From a virus: a stretch of 25,627 nt of DNA. Below are positions 1 through 7,419 of the stretch, in pieces. The stretch covers positions 1 through 25,627 of IMG/VR virus record IMGVR_UViG_3300044632_002328. One strand, given 5' to 3'. The notes below the pieces were generated by a model. It had not been told where the DNA came from. It saw only the letters and a program-made list of their open reading frames with translations, and did not search any database. Made by a program: the position numbers and the translations under genes. How positions within the stretch are numbered: the stretch's first letter is position 1; each line of letters begins with the position of its first letter.

Positions 1-10
1 GAGGTCGCAG

Positions 11-2620
11 ATGTCCACGCTCCGGGAGTCCGGGTACCTGACGAAGAACGGGAACCTGGTGAACCCGGACAGCATGGAAGCCAACGAGCAGGTCCGCGCC
101 CTGCTGACCGACGATGTCGCCAACGAGTTGATGCGCGTCGCACGCACGCGTACCCGCGTCGGGGGCAGGCAGGTGGGGGCCACTGCGGAGGAGATCGAGA
201 ACGCAGTGGTGGAGGCGATGGCAAAGGGGTTCGAGGATCCCTACTACCTGCCACGCAACACGATCGAGGCGAGGGATGCCCAGAACCGGGTGATCGCCTA
301 CAACCCTTACACCGGTCGGCAGGAAGGTACGCAGGGCGGACCGAACGTCAGCAGCCGCACGTTCAGCCGTGTGAGGACGAACGAGATCCCGTTCGATCCC
401 GACGACCTCAAGTACATGGCCCGGAGGTTCGGAGGGAACCACCGGTTCGACCGCTTCATCCTGAAGCAGGAGCAGCGCGTCAACGGCCAGATCGTGAACC
501 AGAACTTCTACCGGGTCCTTCGCGTCAACCCCAGCATGGCGGCAGCGAAGTACATCCGCAGCGTGGCCCGTGACTACGCGTTCTTCGCGCATGACGCCGG
601 ATCTGATCCTGCGATTCAGATTGCGCTGAAGGACTCGTTTCCCGGCATCGGTAAGGCACGGCTGCCTGGACCGCTCGGCAGGAGCCAGAAGGGAGCACCC
701 GTCACAACCACGGATCTTGCGGGGATCAACCCGAAGAGGAAGCCGCTGGGCGGGTACAGCCTGTACGACCTGATGAAGTCGAGCCTTGACGATGCGGCGA
801 TGGAGTCTGTCGGGGACCGGGACTACGTGGACCTGTGGCAGAGGCACATCATCCCTGCGGTAGCGGGGATCAAGCCGATAGACGAGACTTCCATGCGCGC
901 AAGCGCGACGATGTTCCAGAACGCAGCGTTGAAGATCGCGAACAGCCGGTTCTTCACGGCCATCGAGAGGAAGGGTGGATATCCAAGGCGGTTCGTGCAG
1001 GACCTCCGCAAGTGGGCAACGAGCGCGGATCCGAGCGGGATGCCTCTGTTCGATGACGCGACCCGGTACCTGTACGGAAGCCACCTTGGCCTGAACATGG
1101 GCACGGTGATCCTGAACCTGATGCAGCCGCTCCAGAGCGTGCACCAGCTGGGTTTCAGGAACACTGTCGATGCGTACTGGGAATCCCTCCAGATGATCGG
1201 GAGGTACGCGAATGCGCGCATGAAGCTTGGGCCGGGTGCTGGGGAGGAAGCGGTGAAGGCCGCGATGAAGGCTTCATTCACCCGCAAGTTCGGCGGCAGG
1301 GACTTGGACCTGGTGGAACTGGCGGACCTTGGGTCCACGTGGGAGATGATCGACAAGTCCGGGTACGGGACACGGGCAATGGCTGGGAGCCCGAGGTTCA
1401 AGTTCCTCGAGATGATCATGAAGCCGTTCCAGCTCAGCGAAACGATGAACCGGACGGTGACCGCGAATGCGGTGCTGAACGCATACTCGCGTGCCGGCCG
1501 GGTGGTGGGGGATGACGTGGTTCGGGCGCAGCTGGATGCGATGACGGCAGTCCAGCAGTTCCAGTTCGGCACGAGCCCGATCAGCAGGCCCGCGTTGTTC
1601 TACCTGCCCGGCCTGCGGGAACCGATCTTCCGCCAGTTTCTCCAGTACGGACTCCGGTCGTTCGCCAACATGTTCACCGTCCCGAGGATGATGGGCGGAA
1701 CCCGTTCGTTCGCCGGACGGGAGGTGACAAGCACCGAACCCACGCTCTTTGGGCTGGGCCCCTCGCCGGTGACGCTGGTGGACATCAGCAGGTTGCTGGG
1801 CGTGAGCGCGCTGACGTACGAAATCGGCAAGGGCATGTTCGGCGCGGACACCAGCCGTGGCCTTGCTCTCGGGTTCACGGACATCGTCGGTGGACAGCAG
1901 GCATTCCAAGGCGATCAGCCCCAGCTGTACATCCCGCCCATCGTGGACCTGGGTTGGACGGCGGCACGGTTCGTGACGCAGGGGGACCTGGAGATCCTGC
2001 AGGACCTCGTGCCTCGTTCGTTGCCTGCAGGTGTGGCGCTGAGCCGCCTGACGGGGACCTTGCCTGCGAGCGAGACGCTTCAGGCGGTGGGGTTGCAGAA
2101 GACGTACGTGGACTGGAACCAGTCGAAGGAAGGCATGGCTCCGCTGTTCAACGCGGACGGTCGGTTCATGGGCCAGTACCCCACCAGCGACATCGTGCTG
2201 AAGGCGTTCGGTGCGGACATGGGCAGATTCAGCCAGCCCCAGGAGCTGAGCCAGTTCCTGCTGAAGAACAGGGACGCGATTCGCGAGGGGCGCAGGCGTT
2301 ACATCGCTGCGGTGCTTGGCAACAACATGGGTGCTGCGGCGAAGGTGAAGGCGGAGTTTGAGAAGAGGTTCGGCCTGCCGCTGACCGTGACGCAGGAGCA
2401 GATGAAGTCCGCGATCAAGCTGCGCGAGGAAAGCGTGGTGGGCCGGACGGTGGAGACGATCGACCGGACTGCACGGGATGTGTACCAGCAGGCAGTCGAG
2501 CAGACCTTGCCGGGCCAGCTCATGGGCGCGGAGGTGCCCGGTCCGGTGGAGCAGGGCGACGTGTATCGGTGGACTACAGGGAGAACCAGAGCTGAAGGTG
2601 GCGGCCAGGGAGGAACCTGA
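11..2620 (+). CDS. Large virion-type protein, probable internal or ejected phage protein
   Basis: An 869-residue protein starts at ATG 11 behind a GAGG ribosome site with 6-nt spacing. It has no signal peptide. The N-terminal third is polar and rich in Arg and Asn. A central part (about residues 340-560) holds helical, mildly hydrophobic segments such as LNLMQPLQSVHQLG, and the C-terminus is charged and helical (about 720-850). From memory this layout resembles the very large internal or polyvalent virion proteins of podovirus-like phages, but I see no catalytic motif, so the role is inferred from size, composition and its position outside the replication block. It is the only gene on the plus strand in the first 24.9 kb and would belong to a late operon entering from the left edge. 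Its 3' end overlaps the convergent minus-strand gene by 47 nt. It carries one Chi-like octamer (1774) but no exact GCTGGTGGGG. Confidence 0.6.
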   Translation: MSTLRESGYLTKNGNLVNPDSMEANEQVRALLTDDVANELMRVARTRTRVGGRQVGATAEEIENAVVEAMAKGFEDPYYLPRNTIEARDAQNRVIAYNPYTGRQEGTQGGPNVSSRTFSRVRTNEIPFDPDDLKYMARRFGGNHRFDRFILKQEQRVNGQIVNQNFYRVLRVNPSMAAAKYIRSVARDYAFFAHDAGSDPAIQIALKDSFPGIGKARLPGPLGRSQKGAPVTTTDLAGINPKRKPLGGYSLYDLMKSSLDDAAMESVGDRDYVDLWQRHIIPAVAGIKPIDETSMRASATMFQNAALKIANSRFFTAIERKGGYPRRFVQDLRKWATSADPSGMPLFDDATRYLYGSHLGLNMGTVILNLMQPLQSVHQLGFRNTVDAYWESLQMIGRYANARMKLGPGAGEEAVKAAMKASFTRKFGGRDLDLVELADLGSTWEMIDKSGYGTRAMAGSPRFKFLEMIMKPFQLSETMNRTVTANAVLNAYSRAGRVVGDDVVRAQLDAMTAVQQFQFGTSPISRPALFYLPGLREPIFRQFLQYGLRSFANMFTVPRMMGGTRSFAGREVTSTEPTLFGLGPSPVTLVDISRLLGVSALTYEIGKGMFGADTSRGLALGFTDIVGGQQAFQGDQPQLYIPPIVDLGWTAARFVTQGDLEILQDLVPRSLPAGVALSRLTGTLPASETLQAVGLQKTYVDWNQSKEGMAPLFNADGRFMGQYPTSDIVLKAFGADMGRFSQPQELSQFLLKNRDAIREGRRRYIAAVLGNNMGAAAKVKAEFEKRFGLPLTVTQEQMKSAIKLREESVVGRTVETIDRTARDVYQQAVEQTLPGQLMGAEVPGPVEQGDVYRWTTGRTRAEGGGQGGT

Positions 2621-3020
2621 CGCCGGCAGGGATGCGGCGCTTCTCGAACCTAGACTCGGCCATGTCCTTGCCCATCTGGTGCGAAAGGTAGGACTTCATG
2701 CCGAGTACGCCTGAGTCCTTGATGCGTGCGGACACGACCTTCTCTTGGGTTGGCAGCAGGTAGAGGCCGATCGTGGCGCACTGCCCGAACCACACGCAGG
2801 GGGGCAGGTGGGGTTCGTAGTGGGCGACGGTGTCCTGCGGGTGCTGGTGGGGGAGCGTGTGCGTGACTATGCCCCACCAGCCTGTGGGGGTGTGGTGGAG
2901 GCCGAGGTGGGCGGGGAGGGGATCGGTGGTTTCGGAGAAGGGGCTGGGTCCCGTCACCGAAAGCGGTTCGCCGGAGTGCTGCTGGATGACTGCGGAAAGA
3001 CCGTGCTCAGAGGTGTGCAC
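2574..3020 (-). CDS. Hypothetical protein, 148 aa, GTG start
   Basis: I do not recognise this protein. No ATG fits. The chosen start is GTG at 3020, which overlaps the end of the upstream gene (stop at 3007) by 14 nt and suggests translational coupling; no good ribosome site is visible. The middle is rich in His, Pro and Trp (GWWGIVTHTLPHQHPQD), and the basic C-terminus reads FEKRRIPAGVRFLPG. It is the last gene of the minus-strand block, and its 3' end lies inside the convergent virion gene. Two copies of GCTGGTGGGG in opposite orientations (2843 and 2872) fall in its coding sequence, encoding PHQH and GWWG. Reading continues from the operon with no terminator seen. Confidence 0.55.
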   Translation of the reverse strand: MHTSEHGLSAVIQQHSGEPLSVTGPSPFSETTDPLPAHLGLHHTPTGWWGIVTHTLPHQHPQDTVAHYEPHLPPCVWFGQCATIGLYLLPTQEKVVSARIKDSGVLGMKSYLSHQMGKDMAESRFEKRRIPAGVRFLPGRHLQLWFSL

Positions 3021-3444
3021 GCTGCGATTCCACGAATACCTGGGCTTCCATGACGATCTCCTCGCACTCGTCCAGGTACTCGAGGATGCCCTTCGAGCCC
3101 ACGCCGCGAACGCACAGTTCGCGGATCGCGCGAGACAGGGCGAGCCGGAGCGCTCGCCCGTTCTTCTCCGCGAGGAGGACGGCATCGAATTGGTCCGGGT
3201 CGAGTCGATGCGTGCGTTCGACCTGAACGGCCACGTCGATCGACTTCCACGACTGGATGAGCTGGTCGCTCTCGGTCAGCGTGGGCGTCATGTATGTGAT
3301 CGTCGCGAAAACAAGGTCATCAGCCGGCTGCACTCGCACGTTCGCGGGAGGCATCGCGGTTTCCTGCATCGCGTTCGTGACGTGGGCCGCAACTTCTCCG
3401 GCTCGTTCGAGTGGCAGTTGGTAGACGAACCGGGTCTGGTACAT
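3007..3444 (-). CDS. Hypothetical protein, 145 aa
   Basis: A 145-residue acidic protein from ATG 3444, preceded by a very purine-rich leader (GGAGGGGGAAGGAACCC) that gives a strong ribosome site. No family recognised. The predicted secondary structure is mixed: an N-terminal strand-like segment (MYQTRFVYQLPLERAGEV) and a C-terminal helical part with RLALSRAIRELC and ILEYLDECEEIVMEAQVFVE. It follows the ssDNA-binding-like gene, separated by two GC-rich hairpins (3469-3506 and 3526-3557). It may therefore be expressed by partial read-through from the recombination module. No signal peptide or membrane segment. Confidence 0.7.
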   Translation of the reverse strand: MYQTRFVYQLPLERAGEVAAHVTNAMQETAMPPANVRVQPADDLVFATITYMTPTLTESDQLIQSWKSIDVAVQVERTHRLDPDQFDAVLLAEKNGRALRLALSRAIRELCVRGVGSKGILEYLDECEEIVMEAQVFVESQRAHL

Positions 3445-3468
3445 GGGTTCCTTCCCCCTCCGGGAAAA

Positions 3469-3506
3469 CCCCCTGGCGCGTTCCGTCGAAGGTCGCAGCC
3501 AGGGGG
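3469..3506 (-). terminator. GC-rich hairpin with T-run upstream of gene 3007-3444
   Basis: Perfect 9-bp stem CCCCCTGGC/GCCAGGGGG with a 20-nt loop. On the minus strand it is followed by TTTTCCC and then the ribosome site of the 3444 start. It fits a rho-independent terminator or a leader attenuator, because the next start lies only 24 nt past the stem. Confidence 0.6.
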
Positions 3507-3525
3507 CTATCCGGGGGCTCTGAAA

Positions 3526-3557
3526 GGGGGCGGGAGCTTTGCGGGCTACCCGCCCCC
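3526..3557 (-). terminator. Terminator-like hairpin after ssDNA-binding-like gene
   Basis: Perfect 9-bp stem GGGGGCGGG/CCCGCCCCC with a 14-nt loop and a short TTTC after it on the minus strand. It lies 26 nt past the stop of the gene ending at 3584. A copy of GCTGGTGGGG (3559-3568) sits between stem and stop codon. Confidence 0.55.
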
Positions 3558-3583
3558 GGCTGGTGGGGTGACTGGTGAGTGTA

Positions 3584-4105
3584 TCAGGACGCGAGGGGCT
3601 TCACAAGGAAGTCCTTGCGATAGGTGCGTCCGTTGACGTTGTCGTACTGGCACTTGACCACGACTGCCACGGCCTGGTCGCCGTTGATGCGTGCATCTGC
3701 CTCGGCGAGAGCCGTGGCAATGTCCTTGACATCGCGGCGGAGGATGGTCTGAAGGTGGCCCTTCAGGCGGCGCATCTCGATCTCGACACGCATGCGGCCC
3801 TTGTCATCGAGGGACGAGGTGTCCTGCGGGAGCCGGAACGCCGAACCGTCGAAGGAGCGGGGCTCGTTGGGCTGGTCAGGATCGTTGATGAGCTGGTACC
3901 GGAACACGATCTCGGTGCCGGGGACCTTCTGGCCGTCAGGCATCTTGAACTCGCTGGCACGCACGTTGAGGCTGGACACGAACACGTCGTGCTGGCCTTC
4001 GGCGGGCCACCAACCGCCAGCACCCATGCCGTTGTCGGGCTGGGCCTGCGCGAAGGTGTTGTTGAGCGAGTTGAACATGGCCTTGACGTTGTTCTCAATG
4101 GGCAT
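3584..4105 (-). CDS. Putative ssDNA-binding protein (DUF669-like)
   Basis: A 173-residue protein from ATG 4105 with ribosome site GGAG (ACGGAGCATCAG). It has the β-rich pattern of phage OB-fold-like proteins: GWWPAEGQHDVFVSSLNV, then a polar strand set (PGTEIVFRYQLI), a FRLP turn, a helical HLQTILRRD segment, and a final strand pair RTYRKDFLVKPL. No catalytic residues seen. The placement directly after a Sak4-like ATPase and a PD-(D/E)XK nuclease fits a single-strand-binding role in phage recombination or replication; the family assignment is from memory of DUF669-type proteins and is an inference. The leader carries an 11-bp hairpin and a pyrimidine tract like those before the second such gene (20858-21466), suggesting shared translational control. 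Confidence 0.55.
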   Translation of the reverse strand: MPIENNVKAMFNSLNNTFAQAQPDNGMGAGGWWPAEGQHDVFVSSLNVRASEFKMPDGQKVPGTEIVFRYQLINDPDQPNEPRSFDGSAFRLPQDTSSLDDKGRMRVEIEMRRLKGHLQTILRRDVKDIATALAEADARINGDQAVAVVVKCQYDNVNGRTYRKDFLVKPLAS

Positions 4106-4198
4106 CTGATGCTCCGTAAAGAGGGGTGAAAGAAACGAAACGAACGAAACAGAGTCTGGGAAGCGAACGCGGTTCCCGCGTCAGCGGACCGCGTTCGC
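4106..4198 (-). promoter_or_regulatory. Hairpin plus pyrimidine-rich leader of ssDNA-binding-like gene
   Basis: The stem GCGAACGCGGT (4163-4173) pairs perfectly with ACCGCGTTCGC (4188-4198) around a 14-nt loop that holds the stop codon of the ATPase gene (4181). On the transcript it is followed by about 57 nt rich in U and C, including CGTTTCTTTCA, with little visible structure, then GGAG and the start at 4105. No run of Ts follows the stem, so a plain terminator is unlikely. The same layout precedes the gene at 21466. Confidence 0.5.
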
Positions 4199-5080
4199 GC
4201 TCTCGTACGCGGCGCAGAAGGATTGCCACGCATTCTCACGCGGCAGCTCGAAGGTCGAGAGCGGAGTGAGCGTGCGGACCTTCGCGATGCCGTCGAGCTT
4301 GGGGTTGTCGAACGAGGCGTAGTGCCTGCGGATCTTCTGCTGGCTCGTGACCTTGCGGCTCACGGGCTTGCCGTTGATCTCCACCGTCTGCTCGGTCACG
4401 ACTTCGCGGGTGTCCCACTGGGCCGTGACGGGGATGACGATGTCGAACATGGGGAACATGCGCGCGTACAGGCCGTCCGAGATGAGGATCTTGTACTCCT
4501 CGACATGCTGGTTCTCGCTGAGCGGAACGTGCTTGCGGGACAGGTGGGCGATGTAGTAGACGCCGTAGCCGTGCCGGCGCAGGCTCGTGCCAAACTCGAT
4601 GAGCGTGTCGAAGAGGCGTTCCCAGCCCAGCCGGCCATCGACGTCCGTGAACCGCTCGCGTCCGTAGAGCTTGGCGATGTGCGGACGCAGCAGGCGGATC
4701 GCCGCGCCGAGCGTGTCGATGACGACGGTTTCTGGTCGGGGCTGGTTGCTCTTGGCAAGGTCGAGAAGGACCTTGTGCTTGGCCTCGAGCGCAGCCCAGT
4801 CGATCACGACCGGGTTGCCTCGCTCATCGATGGAGCGTCCGTCCGGTCCGGGCGTGGGGAACATGACGGCTTCGCTGGTCGAGCACACTGCAGGAGTCTC
4901 GTCCAGATTGAGGATGTACGCGCCCGGATGGGACTGGAGGAGGAAGGACTTGCCGCAGCCTGCCTCACCGACCACGAGTCCAAGCATGCGAGAAGGAACG
5001 CTACGACCAGTAGAAACGGCATTGCCGAGCCCTGCGTACTTGGAGGCGATGGTGGGACCGTGAGTGACGGAGTGTGTCAT
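4181..5080 (-). CDS. Sak4-like / AAA_24 phage recombinase-mediator ATPase
   Basis: A 299-residue P-loop ATPase from ATG 5080 behind a strong AAGGAG site. Walker A is GEAGCGKS at residues 38-45, followed by the β-strand AYILNLDETP typical of phage nucleotide-binding proteins. Walker B is VVIDTL with Asp122. The length and the RecA-like core match Sak4-type single-strand annealing or recombination-mediator ATPases (AAA_24), which act with a phage SSB. Here it lies between a putative DNA-binding protein (5090-5629) and the ssDNA-binding-like gene (3584-4105), which supports that role. Its C-terminal codons overlap the leader hairpin of the next gene. An alternative is a generic AAA_24 protein of unknown process. 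Confidence 0.75.
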   Translation of the reverse strand: MTHSVTHGPTIASKYAGLGNAVSTGRSVPSRMLGLVVGEAGCGKSFLLQSHPGAYILNLDETPAVCSTSEAVMFPTPGPDGRSIDERGNPVVIDWAALEAKHKVLLDLAKSNQPRPETVVIDTLGAAIRLLRPHIAKLYGRERFTDVDGRLGWERLFDTLIEFGTSLRRHGYGVYYIAHLSRKHVPLSENQHVEEYKILISDGLYARMFPMFDIVIPVTAQWDTREVVTEQTVEINGKPVSRKVTSQQKIRRHYASFDNPKLDGIAKVRTLTPLSTFELPRENAWQSFCAAYESANAVR

Positions 5081-5089
5081 GATGACTCC

Positions 5090-5629
5090 TTAGTTTGCGT
5101 AGTCGTTTGAATCGAGGAAGGCGGGACCACGCATGCCGCCTGGGAGAACGTCGGGAAGTCCATCGTTCGAGAACATCCGGGATGGTGGGGGCTTCGGCGG
5201 ATCCCACCTGATCGGAACATCCGGCTCGGGCGAGACGGACACTTCGATGGTGGGCGAGTTCTCGGGTCCCGTCTCCGACACTGCACGAAGCGGGATCTTG
5301 ACCGGCTGGGACACGGGTTTCCAGCCGGGGATGGTGACTTCGATGCGCTTGCGGAACGTGATGCCCAGATCCTCGCACCACCCGCTGAAGGTGGAGTACG
5401 AGATGCGCACCGAGTTCAGCTCGCAGAACCGCTTGTGCAGTTCGTGCCTGTTCTCGATGGGGGGATCGAGGCGGATTGCCGATGCGATGCGTGGTGCGAT
5501 CACGCGCTGCAGGACTTCGGACCACATCTCCGGGCCGAGGACCGACTTGCCAGACTCGCGGCTGGTGGGGGACTTCTCCTCAGGTTGCTGGTTCTCCAAG
5601 ATCCGTCTCCGTGAAGGTGTCTCTGTCAC
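5090..5629 (-). CDS. Putative DNA-binding protein, 179 aa, GTG start
   Basis: Starts at GTG 5629 and overlaps the end of the nuclease gene (5580) by 50 nt. Residues around 45-100 form a helical block, with VRISYSTFSGWCEDLGITFRKRIEV resembling the helix-turn-helix-like segment of a common phage protein family; the exact family is not certain. The C-terminal half is Pro-rich and probably disordered (RWDPPKPPPSRMF). One copy of GCTGGTGGGG (5561) is read as Ser-Pro-Thr-Ser near the N-terminus. The coupled position in the nuclease, ATPase and SSB-like operon suggests a recombination or regulatory role. Confidence 0.6.
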   Translation of the reverse strand: MTETPSRRRILENQQPEEKSPTSRESGKSVLGPEMWSEVLQRVIAPRIASAIRLDPPIENRHELHKRFCELNSVRISYSTFSGWCEDLGITFRKRIEVTIPGWKPVSQPVKIPLRAVSETGPENSPTIEVSVSPEPDVPIRWDPPKPPPSRMFSNDGLPDVLPGGMRGPAFLDSNDYAN

Positions 5630-6809
5630 GCTGCAGGAAACCTTCGGTGAGGATCAGGTCGGGCCACTTGCCGGGTTCGATCATGTGGAACGGGAGGTAA
5701 GGCGACGGCGTGCCGTGCTGTACGACCGGATCCCCAATCTCGTAGTTGCCGGGTTCTGCGGCTTGCTCCCTGTATCTCCGCACGAAGGACAAGCGAGCAT
5801 TGTACTCGGCCTGCACTTCGGCGGAAAGCAGCAGTTCGGCGGAAGTGGTGGAAATCGCGACGCACGGATCGGTGAGCCGTTCGGGTTCGTTGTGCAGGTA
5901 CTCGCCGCGACCGATGTACCAGTCGAGGCAACGCTGCTCGTAGAGGTACGGGTCCGGTTCGCCGTGGAAGACCTTCTCGTTGCGCGGCTCGCCCTTGCGG
6001 GGGCCGGACTTGAATGGACTGGTGTCCAGGCTGAACGGACGGTCACGCATGCCGAACTCGATGGACGGCTTGCGCACGGCGATGTGCAGGACGCCGCCGA
6101 TGCGGTCGGGTGCGGACCATTGCGCTGCGGCGGCTGGGTCTGCGGCCGTGCGGCGAAGCATGGTGTTGAAGTAGTGCTGGGTCTGGAACTCGAGGGGGCA
6201 GGTCTGGAGACGGGCGTTGGTGGACATGGCCGTGGTCTTGAAGTCCACGATCCAGAGTTTGCCGGCCTTGTCCCGGACGAGGCAGTCGGGCTGAATGAGG
6301 CAGTCCTTGAACGCGATCTCCGGTTCCTGCTCCACGATCTGCCAGTCATCGCGGAAACGCTGGGCGATGGTGCGTCCGGATCCGTCCGGGACCTGGAGGG
6401 CGGCATTGAACCACGCGATGCTGACACGGGCGTCCTGCTCCTCACGGGCGACGATCTCCCGGATCTTGTCCGAGGAGCTGCCAAGGGTCTTGGCCACGTC
6501 CCGCAGTTCCTCGCACCGGGCGACCACGGCTTGCTCCAGCGTCACGGCACGGTCGCTAGGATCGTCCAGGATGCACGCGAAGGCCAGGTGTACCCATGAA
6601 CCCCGACTAAGCGCCCGGCTGTACTGGAAGGCTTTTACGAGCCCCAGACGGCGTGACAGATAATATGTGCGTGGGCACGACCGGACGAGGCGGTAGTCGC
6701 TGGACCGAATGAGGGGGGTCCGGGCAAAGATCCCGTGGCTTTCAAGCCAGGGTGAAACCGGGTCACATACGGACGTTGGGTAGCTGACTGATACGGTTGG
6801 TGGGGGCAT
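5580..6809 (-). CDS. PD-(D/E)XK nuclease (RecB/Cas4-like, PDDEXK_1)
   Basis: A 409-residue nuclease. The start chosen is ATG 6809 because AGGAG lies 8-9 nt upstream; an upstream in-frame ATG at 6836 falls inside a hairpin and is rejected. Features in order are SCPRTYYLSRRL (residues 44-55, the usual Cas4/RecB-type N-terminal segment), GSWVH with His74, PDC with Asp175, the catalytic strand IVDFK with Asp189 and Lys191, and a Gln-Tyr motif EFQTQHYF (207-214). This is the PDDEXK_1 arrangement found in phage exonucleases that process DNA ends for recombination or packaging. There are too few clustered cysteines to claim a Cas4-type Fe-S cluster. It is the first gene of a four-gene recombination module. 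Confidence 0.85.
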   Translation of the reverse strand: MPPPTVSVSYPTSVCDPVSPWLESHGIFARTPLIRSSDYRLVRSCPRTYYLSRRLGLVKAFQYSRALSRGSWVHLAFACILDDPSDRAVTLEQAVVARCEELRDVAKTLGSSSDKIREIVAREEQDARVSIAWFNAALQVPDGSGRTIAQRFRDDWQIVEQEPEIAFKDCLIQPDCLVRDKAGKLWIVDFKTTAMSTNARLQTCPLEFQTQHYFNTMLRRTAADPAAAAQWSAPDRIGGVLHIAVRKPSIEFGMRDRPFSLDTSPFKSGPRKGEPRNEKVFHGEPDPYLYEQRCLDWYIGRGEYLHNEPERLTDPCVAISTTSAELLLSAEVQAEYNARLSFVRRYREQAAEPGNYEIGDPVVQHGTPSPYLPFHMIEPGKWPDLILTEGFLQRDRDTFTETDLGEPAT

Positions 6810-7140
6810 AGTCGGGACTCCTGGGGGTGAGCGCACGCGGGGCGCACCGCGCCTCCCCGCGTGCGCGACTCTAGGGGGAGGGGGTGTAGTATCTGCTTCA
6901 CCGCCGTTGATCTAATCGCTCGCTTCGGTCGGAAGCCAACAACAAGATGCCGTGTGTTCCCCGGCAATGTGGGTAGTGGGAATCCCACACGGCGGCTGTG
7001 ATGAATTGTCGGTCGCCGGATAGAAAGTGCTACAGATCTTCACAAGTGTGGTGGGTCCGTACACGTTATTTGGGACTGTCGATCCCACGTACGCGGTAAT
7101 GAAGACTTGTAAGAGTTTCTTACAAGTGGAAGTTTAAGCT
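6810..7140. other. 331-nt noncoding control region with inverted repeats
   Basis: No convincing gene. From right to left it holds a 10-bp perfect dyad ACTTGTAAGA-GTT-TCTTACAAGT (7105-7127), another ACAAGT at 7042, a TGGGA-N7-TCCCA pair (7071-7087), the palindrome GTGGGA-A-TCCCAC (6976-6988), a GCTTC-N5-GAAGC hairpin near 6932, and the 12-bp GC hairpin at 6831-6866. A weak minus-strand promoter guess is TTGGCT, 18 nt, TTAGAT around 6910-6945. It probably ends the phosphoesterase operon and starts the recombination operon. Confidence 0.55.
6831..6866 (-). promoter_or_regulatory. Perfect 12-bp GC-rich leader hairpin before nuclease gene
   Basis: GCGCACGCGGGG pairs with CCCCGCGTGCGC around a 12-nt loop, ending 21 nt before the nuclease start at 6809. 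No T-run follows; the AGGAG ribosome site lies between hairpin and start. It fits a transcript-stabilising, processing or attenuation element better than a terminator. Confidence 0.5.
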
Positions 7141-7407
7141 TCACTTCCGGCGGTAGCCCAGACGCCAGAGTGCGGCGGAGATTGCGTTGGCCGTCTCGTT
7201 CACCGCCTCTTCGTCCAGGTCCCACAGCGCCGCGTGCAGGATCTCATGGATGATCGAGTCCATGGTCCGCTCCTCGGGGTAGCCGCGTGCAATGCGGATC
7301 ACGCGCTCCTCTTTGTGGCACAAGCCCTCCGCGTCCCCCAGGTGCGGCACGAACCTGATCCGCCATCGCTGGCCACGGATGCGGAGGATTCGATCGCCCT
7401 TCGCCAT
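7141..7407 (-). CDS. Small HExxH metallopeptidase-like protein
   Basis: An 88-residue protein from ATG 7407. The motif HEILH at residues 54-58 (in SIIHEILHAALWDLDEEAV) matches the zinc-binding HExxH of metallopeptidases, followed by acidic residues that could supply a third ligand. The N-terminal half is basic and β-like (RIRGQRWRIRFVPHLG). Its size and motif resemble the short SprT- or ImmA-like phage proteins with an IIHEILHA signature. A proteolytic substrate cannot be inferred. The 12-nt gap between the phosphoesterase stop and this start is almost entirely a copy of the dispersed 10-mer (7409-7418), which leaves no classic ribosome site. Confidence 0.65.
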   Translation of the reverse strand: MAKGDRILRIRGQRWRIRFVPHLGDAEGLCHKEERVIRIARGYPEERTMDSIIHEILHAALWDLDEEAVNETANAISAALWRLGYRRK

Positions 7408-7419
7408 GGCTGGTGGGGT

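Noticed and set aside
1501-1510. GGTGGTGGGG in the virion gene as a motif copy
   Set aside because: One mismatch to the 10-mer; G-rich near-matches are expected occasionally in GC-rich coding sequence.
5133-6599. Long plus-strand reading frame of 488 codons
   Set aside because: It lies opposite the nuclease and DNA-binding genes, whose proteins carry clear motifs; its own product is low-complexity and motif-free.
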